Origin: Rhizobium leguminosarum
GTDB taxonomy: Bacteria > Pseudomonadota > Alphaproteobacteria > Rhizobiales > Rhizobiaceae
Direction of reading: 5' to 3'
DNA length: 64,000 bases
Assembly: GCF_002953715.1 (NCBI RefSeq)
Contig: NZ_CP025012.1
Location: 3,612,501-3,676,500 of the forward strand
Shown here: positions 1-7,508 of the stretch, one piece after another
Layout: each line of letters starts with the position of its first letter
Position numbering within the stretch: the stretch's first letter is position 1
Notes under the pieces: generated by a model
The model's database searches: none
What the model saw: only the letters and a program-made list of their open reading frames with translations
Told to the model about the DNA's origin: nothing
Program-made: the position numbers and the translations under genes

Positions 1-149
1 ACAGGATCTTGCGCGGATTTATGGTTAACAGAGGATTAACGTGGCCCCAATCGGCGAGCTTTAAATTTCCGTCACACATCAGCGGCTGAGATTTCGGAAC
101 CTATCACCGAGTTGGGTGTTGTCTTTCCCATTGAAGGAAGGAGACCAAC

Positions 150-488
150 ATGGCTGCCAATACCGATGATATCAGAGCATCTGTCAGCAAGGACATTGCC
201 GCACTCCAGCAGGAAGTCTCGCGCCTGCAGAAGATGATTTCCGCTCAAGGGGCCGAAGCCTATTACGAAGTGCGCGGCCGCGCCGGCAAGGCTTATGATG
301 AAGCCCTGCCCCGGGCAAAGAATGCTGTCGCCCAGATCAGGGCCGAAGGCGTCGCTGCCGCAGACGCCGCCCGCGAGCATCCAGCCGCAACGACCACTGC
401 GCTGGTGCTTGCAGGTGCCATCGGATTCCTCGCCGGGTACCTGCTTTCCGGCAGCCCACAGCCCCAGCCTCGCCAATGGTGGCGCTGA
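150..488 (+). CDS. DUF883/ElaB-like membrane-anchored protein
   Basis: The 112-aa product has a charged, helical N-terminal part (about residues 5-75) that looks like a coiled coil, then one hydrophobic segment near residues 80-100 containing GAIGFLAGYLL, and a short basic tail. This matches the architecture of the DUF883 (ElaB/YqjD) family, whose E. coli members sit in the inner membrane through a C-terminal helix and associate with stationary-phase ribosomes. The start is supported by an AAGGAAGGAG ribosome binding site about 8 bases upstream. A long hairpin follows the gene. The family call rests on architecture and composition; the cellular role here is inference. Confidence 0.75.
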   Translation: MAANTDDIRASVSKDIAALQQEVSRLQKMISAQGAEAYYEVRGRAGKAYDEALPRAKNAVAQIRAEGVAAADAAREHPAATTTALVLAGAIGFLAGYLLSGSPQPQPRQWWR

Positions 489-515
489 ACACGCTTACCC
501 ACCCAAAAACTAGCT

Positions 516-556
516 TTTACGCACCCGCCGATCCGTTTTTCGGCAGGGTGCGTAAA
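516..556. terminator. Long hairpin after the DUF883-like gene
   Basis: Eleven-base arms TTTACGCACCC and GGGTGCGTAAA pair perfectly, and the loop contains a second pairing GCCGA/TCGGC. No clear T-run follows on the plus strand, so it is a stable hairpin that may terminate transcription or protect the 3' end rather than a textbook intrinsic terminator. Confidence 0.5.
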
Positions 557-627
557 TGCTTATGTCTTACAAAAACCAATTTTTAATGTGAGCTATGGGA
601 ACATAAAAAAATGAAGGGAGGACTACC

Positions 628-834
628 ATGGAAAACAAGCGGGCCAACTGCATTATCGAAGTCAGCGTCGACAGCGCCAATGGCCGCTATGCGGTCGGTA
701 TCATGAATATGCGCCAGGCACTCGATTTGCCGGAAATGCCTAGTCTGTCCTACACACATCCGGACCCGGTCAAGGCCGCCGCCGGTATCGTCGTCAGCCG
801 TAAGGAACTGGCCGGCTTCATGGCCTGCCGCTGA
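628..834 (+). CDS. Small conserved-type hypothetical protein (68 aa)
   Basis: A short open frame with a good GGGAGG ribosome binding site 8 bases before ATG. The product begins MENKRANC, is soluble and mixed alpha/beta in composition, and has no signal peptide, membrane segment or motif that I recognise. It stands alone between a hairpin and the pseudouridine synthase gene. Rhizobial codon use and the strong ribosome binding site argue that it is real; no function is proposed. Confidence 0.6.
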   Translation: MENKRANCIIEVSVDSANGRYAVGIMNMRQALDLPEMPSLSYTHPDPVKAAAGIVVSRKELAGFMACR

Positions 835-993
835 GGCAGCGCCACCCTATCAAGCCGTGACGGCGCTTTATCCCAAAGCGCTGAGCCTCTTTTGCGGCGC
901 CTGTTATTCCCCCTCGTTTTTCATTTGCCTTGCTGGCATCCTTGCGCCGTTCATGCCAAGAAAGCGGCACCAAAAGCAGGACAAGGATGGCAG

Positions 994-1800
994 ATGAGGG
1001 AGCGGCGCCCACCGCACAAGACGCGTGAGCGGACAAAGCCCGCCGATAATGCTGCGGCTAAGCGGGTTACCCTTCCCCGCGCCCTTTCCAAGCTCGGTTA
1101 TTGCTCCCGCACGCAGGCCGAACGTCTGATTGCCGAAAATCGCGTTGCGGTCGACGGCCGCACCGTCAGCGACACCTCCGCATGGGTCGATCTTGCCACG
1201 GCAAAGATCAGTATCGATGGCCTCGCAATCGCTGCCGAAGCGAAAATCTATCTGATGCTCAACAAGCCCCGCGGTCTCGTCACCACCCGCCACGATCCAG
1301 AAGGCAGGCCGACGGTCTATGATTGCCTCAGGGATTTCGACATCCCGCATCTCTCTCCCGTCGGCCGGCTCGACAAAGCGAGCGAGGGCCTGCTGCTTTT
1401 CACCAACGACACCGAATTCGCCCAGATCCTGCTCGATCCGGTCACGCATGTGACGAAGACCTATCATGTCCAGATCGACCGCCTCATGGACGACGAGGAC
1501 ATTGCCGCCATGACATCGGGCATCCGCCACGACGGCGAGTTGCTGACGGCGACCGCCGCGCGGCGCCTGCGCCAGGGCGACAGGAATTCATGGATCGAGG
1601 TCGAGCTCGACGAGGGCCGCAACCGCCAGATCCGCCGTATGCTGGAGGCGCTGGGAACCGAATGCCTGCGCCTCGTGCGCGTCGCAATCGGCGGGCTCGA
1701 ACTCGGCGAACTGCCGAAAGGCGCCGTGCGTGCGCTGACCGAACCGGAATTGCAGGCGCTGCGCCGGAGAACCGGCATGGAAAGGACGAGACGCAATTGA
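994..1800 (+). CDS. RsuA/RluB-family pseudouridine synthase
   Basis: This enzyme isomerises uridine to pseudouridine in rRNA. From the chosen ATG the protein has 268 aa. It has a basic N-terminal tail, an S4 RNA-binding domain (about residues 20-65, including GYCSRTQAERLI), and the catalytic domain with the family motif PVGRLDKASEGLLLFTND, whose Asp is the expected nucleophile. The later motif RNRQIRRML is also typical. An in-frame start at 892 is possible, but ATG 994 is preceded by AAGG and gives the usual domain start. The stop overlaps the likely TTG start of the next gene, so the two are probably translationally coupled. The exact rRNA target (23S or 16S) cannot be read from sequence. 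Confidence 0.88.
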   Translation: MRERRPPHKTRERTKPADNAAAKRVTLPRALSKLGYCSRTQAERLIAENRVAVDGRTVSDTSAWVDLATAKISIDGLAIAAEAKIYLMLNKPRGLVTTRHDPEGRPTVYDCLRDFDIPHLSPVGRLDKASEGLLLFTNDTEFAQILLDPVTHVTKTYHVQIDRLMDDEDIAAMTSGIRHDGELLTATAARRLRQGDRNSWIEVELDEGRNRQIRRMLEALGTECLRLVRVAIGGLELGELPKGAVRALTEPELQALRRRTGMERTRRN

Positions 1801-2501
1801 CTGGTGTGACGGAGATGGCACCGCACGATTTCTGGCAGGAGATCCACCCGCCCGGCACCTTTGCCGGCGATGGGGAATTCACCTCTTTCTATGTCGCCGT
1901 GCTCGAAGACGACCGTCAGCTTCGCCTGCCGATCCGTGAGCTGGCGGATGGCGATCACGCCCTCGCCTCGCTGATCGTCAACCAGGCGAGCTTCCCCGTC
2001 CTTGATGCGCTCGCCGAAAGCCTCGCCGAAAAGATCAGGCCCATGCGCATCGACGTCGTCGCCGGCCTGCCGACGCTTGGTCTGACGCTGGCCGCCGCCG
2101 TGGCGCAGAAGCTCGGCCATGATCGCTATGTTCCGCTCGGCACCTCGCGCAAATTCTGGTATCGCGACGAGCTCTCCGTTGCCCTGTCTTCGATCACCAC
2201 GCCGACACAGCAGAAACGCCTCTATATCGATCCCCGCATGCTGCCGCTGCTTCAGGGACGGCGCGTCGCACTCATCGATGACGTCATTTCCAGCGGCGCC
2301 TCGATCGTTGCCGGTCTCCATCTGCTGATGGCCTGCGGTATCGAACCCATGGTCATCGGTGCGGCCATGCTGCAATCGGAGCGGTGGCGCGAAAGTCTCG
2401 CAGCCGCCGGGCCGCAATGGATCGCGCGCACCGTCAGCGTCTTCGCAACGCCCATTCTGGAGCGGAACGCCACGGGCCGGTGGCAGGCACCACCAGCCTG
2501 A
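1797..2501 (+). CDS. Type I phosphoribosyltransferase-fold protein
   Basis: The product (about 234 aa) carries the PRPP-binding loop of type I phosphoribosyltransferases, VALIDDVISSGAS, near residues 155-167, preceded by a Rossmann-like region containing IDVVAGLPTLGLTLA. The substrate is not obvious; it resembles adenine/xanthine-type PRTase-like proteins of unknown role in rhizobia. I favour TTG at 1797: it overlaps the upstream TGA and has AAGGACGAG at a suitable distance. ATG 1815 is the alternative, but its only Shine-Dalgarno-like GGAG touches the start codon. Coupled to the pseudouridine synthase gene. Confidence 0.75.
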   Translation: MTGVTEMAPHDFWQEIHPPGTFAGDGEFTSFYVAVLEDDRQLRLPIRELADGDHALASLIVNQASFPVLDALAESLAEKIRPMRIDVVAGLPTLGLTLAAAVAQKLGHDRYVPLGTSRKFWYRDELSVALSSITTPTQQKRLYIDPRMLPLLQGRRVALIDDVISSGASIVAGLHLLMACGIEPMVIGAAMLQSERWRESLAAAGPQWIARTVSVFATPILERNATGRWQAPPA

Positions 2502-2602
2502 CGTGAGATGTGAGGATTATTCAATCCTGACCTGAAGGCGCTCTGTACAGCGCATGAGGAACGATTACAGTCCGCCTGATCGATGAAACAACGGACCCGC
2601 CT

Positions 2603-4342
2603 ATGTTCGAGCAAGCATCCCTGCTGATCCTTCTGCTGGCGATGCTCACTCTCTTCTCGCTCGATCGCATCCGCATCGAGGTGGTCTCGATCGCCGGCCT
2701 GCTTGCCGGCTATGCGCTCGGCCTTTATCCCGCCGACCAGATCTTCACGGGCTTCGCCAGTCCCGTCGTCATCACCGTCGTCGAGATCCTGCTGGTCGTC
2801 CAGGTGCTGGCGCGCGCCAGGCTCTTCGACAGTCTCGCCGCCCGTTTCGCGGCCACAAGACCCTCCGACTTCACCGTCATCGCCGGCACTTCCGCGCTCG
2901 CCGGCTTCATGTCCATCTTCATGAACAATATCGGCGCCTTTGCTATCACCTTGCCGGTAGCGCTACGCCTCGGCGCGGCCCTGAAAATCCCCCGCCGCCA
3001 GCTCGTCATGCCGGTCTCGTTCGCGGCCCTGCTCGGCGGTCTCGTTTCGCTGATCGGCACCCCGGCCAACCTGCTCGTCAGTGATGCGCTCGCCAAGGCG
3101 ACCGGAACCGGCTTTCGCTTCTTCGATTTCGCCTATGTCGGCCTGCCGGTCGCCATCGCCGGAATTCTGCTCATCGCCTTTCGCGCGCAGCGCATGTTTC
3201 CGGAACCCGACGAAACACCGGTGACGATCTCCCCGGCCGCGCGCCGCATCGTCGTCGAGCGTCACATCCCTGACATCTCGCCGCTGATCGGCGTGCGGCT
3301 TTCCGATTGCCCCGTGCGTTTCGGCATCAAGCCGCACGCGCTGATCCGCGGCGATAATTTCGTCTTCGGTCCGCTCGACCAGTCGGTGATCGAACCCGGC
3401 GACGTGCTGCTTGCCGAGGGCGCCGATGCGGTCTTTGCCGACCTTGCCGCCACGCAGGCGCTGATGGCCGATGCCCATCCGCATGGCCTGCAGCCGGATT
3501 TCACCCGTGTCGAAGCCGTCGTCATGCCGGAAAGCACATTGGTCGGTTCGCGCGTCCGCTCGCTCGAAATCTTCCACCGTCGTGGCATCGCGGTCACCGC
3601 CCTTTCCATGCGCGCGCCACGCATCGAAGGCCGCTTCCTCGACCTGCAATTGTCGATCGGCGATATATTGACACTGGAGGGGCCACGCACGGCGATCGGC
3701 GAAGCGTTGGAGGAAAGCGAGTGCTTGCCGCTCGCCCCGACAGCACCGGCCGAACCGGCTCTCCTCTCCTGGCGGCCCTTCACGCTCTTTGCCTGCGGCG
3801 TCGCCGCCTCCGCGGCCGGCCTGCGTCCCGACGTCGCTTTTGCCGGGGTCGTCCTCGTGCTCGCTCTGCTCAATCATCTGAACATCCGTCAGGCGATGGC
3901 CGATCTCAATTGGCCGATCATCATCATGCTGGCGGCGATGATCCCGATCGGCCAGGCAGTGGCGAGCACCGGAGCGGCCGAAACCATTGCCGGCTGGCTG
4001 AGCCTCGTCGTGCCGATCACCCATCCGCTCTTCGGCATCGCCCTCATCCTCTTCCTAGCAATGGCCTTGACGCCTTTCGTCAACAACGCGACGGTCGCAA
4101 TCGTCCTGACCCCGATCGCACTGGAATTCGCAAGAGCCGGCCGGCATGCGCCGGACGCCTATCTGATCGCAGTCGCCGCCGGCGCCTCCCTGGATTTCCT
4201 GACGCCCTTCGGCCATCACAACAACACGCTGGCCATGGGGATCGGCGGCTACCGCTTCAGTGATTTCCTGCGCGCCGGCTGGCCGCTTGCCGTCACAAGT
4301 TACGGCCTCGCCCTGCTTCTGACCGCTCTGTTCTGGCTGTGA
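2603..4342 (+). CDS. SLC13/DASS-type permease with RCK_C (TrkA-C) domains
   Basis: A 579-aa inner-membrane protein. About six hydrophobic segments occupy residues 1-195, a soluble middle section (about 210-375) contains two TrkA-C-like repeats (one begins near HIPDISPLIGVRLSDC, the other near AVVMPESTLVGSRVRS), and a second membrane half closes the protein. The motifs FMNNIGAFAI and PFVNNATVAIVL in the two halves resemble the paired Asn signatures of divalent anion:sodium symporters. Substrate unknown; related proteins are annotated for sulfate or dicarboxylates. It stands alone between a phosphoribosyltransferase and purC. Confidence 0.85.
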   Translation: MFEQASLLILLLAMLTLFSLDRIRIEVVSIAGLLAGYALGLYPADQIFTGFASPVVITVVEILLVVQVLARARLFDSLAARFAATRPSDFTVIAGTSALAGFMSIFMNNIGAFAITLPVALRLGAALKIPRRQLVMPVSFAALLGGLVSLIGTPANLLVSDALAKATGTGFRFFDFAYVGLPVAIAGILLIAFRAQRMFPEPDETPVTISPAARRIVVERHIPDISPLIGVRLSDCPVRFGIKPHALIRGDNFVFGPLDQSVIEPGDVLLAEGADAVFADLAATQALMADAHPHGLQPDFTRVEAVVMPESTLVGSRVRSLEIFHRRGIAVTALSMRAPRIEGRFLDLQLSIGDILTLEGPRTAIGEALEESECLPLAPTAPAEPALLSWRPFTLFACGVAASAAGLRPDVAFAGVVLVLALLNHLNIRQAMADLNWPIIIMLAAMIPIGQAVASTGAAETIAGWLSLVVPITHPLFGIALILFLAMALTPFVNNATVAIVLTPIALEFARAGRHAPDAYLIAVAAGASLDFLTPFGHHNNTLAMGIGGYRFSDFLRAGWPLAVTSYGLALLLTALFWL

Positions 4343-4426
4343 TGCGATACCCGATCGGCTTGACTTCCCCAGCAATGAAACTAGAGCAAGAAGTCTTCAC
4401 CCAATAATTAAGGACAGTCGAGCGCC

Positions 4427-5371
4427 GTGCGAATTCTTTCCGAAGCCCATTTCCCGGAATTGCCGAACTATTATCGCGGCAAGGTGCGCGAGAATTACGA
4501 TCTTCCGGACGGACGCCGCATCATTATCAGCACCGACCGGCTGAGCGCTTTCGACCGCATTCTCACCTGCATCCCCTATAAGGGCGAGGTACTGACCCAG
4601 ACGGCGCGCTACTGGTTCGAGGCGACGAAGGACATCTGCCCGAACCACGTTCTCGACTATCCCGATCCGAATGTCGTCATCGGCAAGCGGCTCGACATCC
4701 TGCCGGTCGAGATCGTCGTGCGTGGTTATCTCGCCGGCACCACCGGCACCTCGATCCTGACGCTTTATAAAAAGGGCGAGCGCGACATGTACGGCATGCG
4801 TCTGCCCGATGGCATGCGCGACAACCAGATCCTGCCCGAACCTGTCATCACGCCGACCAGCAAGGAATTCGACGGCGGCCACGATGAACCGCTGACGCCG
4901 GCCGAAATCGTCACGCGTGGCCTGCTGACAGAAGAGCAATGGCAGACGCTGTCGACATATGCGCTCGCCCTCTTTGCCCGCGGCCAGGAGATGGCGGCGA
5001 AAAACGGGCTGATCCTGGTCGATACCAAATACGAGTTCGGCACCGACGGTGACGGCAACATTATCCTCGCCGACGAGATCCATACGCCGGACAGCAGTCG
5101 CTACTGGCTTGCCGCAAGTTATCCGGCAAGCTTTGCCGACGGAAAACGCCCGGAAAGTTTCGACAAGGATTTCGTCCGCGCCTGGGTGGCGGAGCGTTGC
5201 GATCCCTATAAGGACGAGATCCCGGAAATCCCCACCGAACTGATCGAGCAGACCTCGGTCGTCTACATCAAAGCCTACGAGGCGATCACCGGCGAGCGCT
5301 TTGTCCCAGATGATAGCGGCGAGACGCCGCTTGCCCGTGTCCGAAACAACCTCGCTCCCTATTTTCCTTGA
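4427..5371 (+). CDS. purC: Phosphoribosylaminoimidazole-succinocarboxamide synthase (long form)
   Basis: SAICAR synthetase joins CAIR and aspartate using ATP in purine synthesis. The 314-aa protein opens with the family pattern YYRGKVRENYDL and STDRLSAFDRIL. It continues with EIVVRGYLAGTTGTS and VDTKYEFG, and DEIHTPDSSRYW matches the ATP/substrate-binding region. It is longer than the roughly 254-aa form and resembles the 300-aa type. The GTG start at 4427 has AAGGACAG about 9 bases upstream. No other pur genes are adjacent, so this is probably a second, isolated copy (rhizobia often also carry a short purC beside purSQL); that is inference from known genomes. Confidence 0.92.
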   Translation: MRILSEAHFPELPNYYRGKVRENYDLPDGRRIIISTDRLSAFDRILTCIPYKGEVLTQTARYWFEATKDICPNHVLDYPDPNVVIGKRLDILPVEIVVRGYLAGTTGTSILTLYKKGERDMYGMRLPDGMRDNQILPEPVITPTSKEFDGGHDEPLTPAEIVTRGLLTEEQWQTLSTYALALFARGQEMAAKNGLILVDTKYEFGTDGDGNIILADEIHTPDSSRYWLAASYPASFADGKRPESFDKDFVRAWVAERCDPYKDEIPEIPTELIEQTSVVYIKAYEAITGERFVPDDSGETPLARVRNNLAPYFP

Positions 5372-5479
5372 AAAGGCGACAGACGAAAGCCGCCGGCCCG
5401 ATCATCAGCTTGCGGCATTCCTTCCAATCGCGCTAGCATCGAAAAAAAGGGGTATCGGGCTCAGCCCGGCGGGGAACAG

Positions 5480-6082
5480 ATGGTAAGAAGGCCAAGACGC
5501 AAGGCCGAGGAAACGCGGGAAGACATTCTCTCCATGGCGGAGATGCTGTTTCGCGAGCGCGGCTTCGTTGCTGTGTCGATCGCCGATATCGCCGGCGCGC
5601 TCCACATGTCGCCCGCCAATGTCTTCAAGCATTTCCGTTCCAAGGTCGCGCTGGTCGATGCGATCGCCGGACGCCATCTCGACGATGCCGCCGAGCGCTT
5701 CGCCGCCTTCGATGAGAAGCTGCCACCAAAGGAACAACTGCTCCGGTTCATCCTGCGTCTGCTGGAAAGCCACCTGCAGGACATCCAGAAGAACCCTTAT
5801 ATCTTCGAAATGGTGCTTTCGACGATCGAAGCCAAACTCGAGGCCGGCAATCGCTATCGCGCCCGCATCGAAGCGAAGCTCGGCGAAATCATCCGCGAAG
5901 GCATGGCGGAGGGACGTTATCATTGCCGCGATCCAAAGAGCGCGGCACATACGGTCGCAGATGTCCTGGCCTGCGTGCTGCACCCTGTCATGATCGCCCG
6001 CGACGACAAGGAGACGCTCGTGCATCGCGCCGAAAAAATCGTGTGTTTCGTCGATGCCGCACTGCAAAATAGCGCTTGCTAA
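5480..6082 (+). CDS. TetR-family transcriptional regulator of the RND efflux genes
   Basis: A 200-aa repressor-type protein. Residues 8-55 form the TetR helix-turn-helix domain, with AEETREDILSMAEMLF, then IADIAGALHMSPANVFKHF as the recognition helices. The remainder is the helical ligand and dimer domain. The start has GGGGAACAG just upstream. It lies directly before, and in the same direction as, the adaptor-pump-outer-membrane-factor genes. An inverted repeat at 6098-6113 in the intervening gap is a likely operator, so it probably represses the efflux operon until an inducing compound binds. Confidence 0.87.
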   Translation: MVRRPRRKAEETREDILSMAEMLFRERGFVAVSIADIAGALHMSPANVFKHFRSKVALVDAIAGRHLDDAAERFAAFDEKLPPKEQLLRFILRLLESHLQDIQKNPYIFEMVLSTIEAKLEAGNRYRARIEAKLGEIIREGMAEGRYHCRDPKSAAHTVADVLACVLHPVMIARDDKETLVHRAEKIVCFVDAALQNSAC

Positions 6083-6097
6083 GTGATGATTGCTGAA

Positions 6098-6113
6098 TTA
6101 CGTCACTTCGTAA
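6098..6113. promoter_or_regulatory. Candidate TetR operator upstream of the efflux operon
   Basis: TTACG-N6-CGTAA is a perfect inverted repeat in the 168-base gap between the TetR gene and the adaptor gene. Position and symmetry fit an operator for the adjacent regulator. Binding is not demonstrated. Confidence 0.4.
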
Positions 6114-6250
6114 AGCTTTTCTTAAATTCGGATAACGGCATTTGAAGCCAAACCAATCCTGACGCTTATATGAGCCTGCGCTCGGCCCAGCCGAGCCCGT
6201 GGGCCGAGCGCGTGGATTGAACGGCGATTGCCACCGCACAGGAATTCAGC

Positions 6251-7462
6251 ATGATACGGCGTGCCCTCCTCATTTCCTCGGCCCTGGCATTCGCAGCCCT
6301 TCTCGCCGCCTGCAGCGACAATGGCTCCAAGCCCGCCGGCAATGCGGGCGCAGGCGCGGCACAACAGGCGTCCCCCGTCGGCGTGATCACGCTGACGAAG
6401 GGCACGTTCCCGATCACCACGATCCTGCCCGGCCGTGCCGAGACATTTCAGACAGCCGATATCCGGCCGCAGGTGAGCGGCCTCATCCGTGAGATCGCCT
6501 TCAAGGAAGGCGGCGAAATCAAGAAGGGCGACCTTCTCTACCAGATCGAGGATGCACCCTATATCGCTGCCGTCGAGCAGGCCAAGGCGGCAATCTCCAA
6601 GGCGCAAGCCAGCGTGCCGAGCGCTGAAAGCAATCTCGACCGCTACCAGCGCCTCGTCGGCAGTGGCGCCACCCAGATCGAATTCGAAACTGCCAAAACG
6701 ACGCTGCTCCAGGCCAAGGCGGAAGTCGAGTCGGCAAAGGCCTCGCTTTCCGCTGCACAGATCGACCTCGACCACACCAGGATCGTCGCCCCTTTCGATG
6801 GCATCATCGACCAGACGGCCGTTAATGTCGGCAACGTCGTCTCTGCCAACCAGACGACGGCGCTGACGACGATCCGCCAGCTCGATCCGATCTACATCTC
6901 GCTGACGGAATCGAGCACCAACCTCTTGAAGCTGCGTGATGCGATGGCCGCCGGGGACATTAAGGGCGAAGCCAATGTCGTCTTCCATCTGATCCTCGAA
7001 AACGGCAAGGAATACAACCAGCAGGGCAAGCTCGACATGTCGAAGCAGGTGGTCAGCGAGACCACCGGCACCTTCATCATCCGCGTGCTCTTTCCCAATC
7101 CCGACCGTATCGTGCTGCCGGGCATGTATGTCCGCGCAACCGTCGAGCTCGGCGCCGAGGCCGGTTATGCGCTCCCGCAGCTGGCGACGAGCCGTGACGC
7201 CAACGGCCGGCTGACGGCACAATTCGTTTCCGCCGACGGCAAGGTCGAAACCCGCGCCTTCGAGAACAGCTCGCCCTCCAACAATTCCTGGCTCGTGACC
7301 GACGGCATCAAGGACGGCGATCAGCTGATCGTCAGCGGCCTGCAGTCGATCACATCCGGCATGCCGGTGAAGTCGGTCCCGATGAAGATCAACGACAACG
7401 GCGTGGTCGTGCCTGCCGAGCAGCCCGCGGCCGGTGACGCGCAGAAGCCTGCAGCGAAGTAA
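6251..7462 (+). CDS. RND efflux periplasmic adaptor (membrane fusion lipoprotein)
   Basis: A 403-aa AcrA/MexA-type adaptor that bridges the inner-membrane pump and the outer-membrane channel. The N-terminus is a lipoprotein signal peptide with lipobox LLAAC (Cys21). It continues with the lipoyl/barrel-sandwich half (ADIRPQVSGLIREI, about residues 75-90), a coiled-coil hairpin (about 105-170), the second lipoyl half (IVAPFDGIIDQTAV), and beta-barrel and membrane-proximal domains. AGGAA before ATG supports the start. It is the first gene of the transport operon; the pump starts 46 bases downstream after an almost identical CACAGGAA ribosome binding site. Confidence 0.93.
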   Translation: MIRRALLISSALAFAALLAACSDNGSKPAGNAGAGAAQQASPVGVITLTKGTFPITTILPGRAETFQTADIRPQVSGLIREIAFKEGGEIKKGDLLYQIEDAPYIAAVEQAKAAISKAQASVPSAESNLDRYQRLVGSGATQIEFETAKTTLLQAKAEVESAKASLSAAQIDLDHTRIVAPFDGIIDQTAVNVGNVVSANQTTALTTIRQLDPIYISLTESSTNLLKLRDAMAAGDIKGEANVVFHLILENGKEYNQQGKLDMSKQVVSETTGTFIIRVLFPNPDRIVLPGMYVRATVELGAEAGYALPQLATSRDANGRLTAQFVSADGKVETRAFENSSPSNNSWLVTDGIKDGDQLIVSGLQSITSGMPVKSVPMKINDNGVVVPAEQPAAGDAQKPAAK

Positions 7463-7508
7463 TCGCTGAGCCCCGCTCGTCACCGTCTCAGCCGCACAGG
7501 AACAACCG

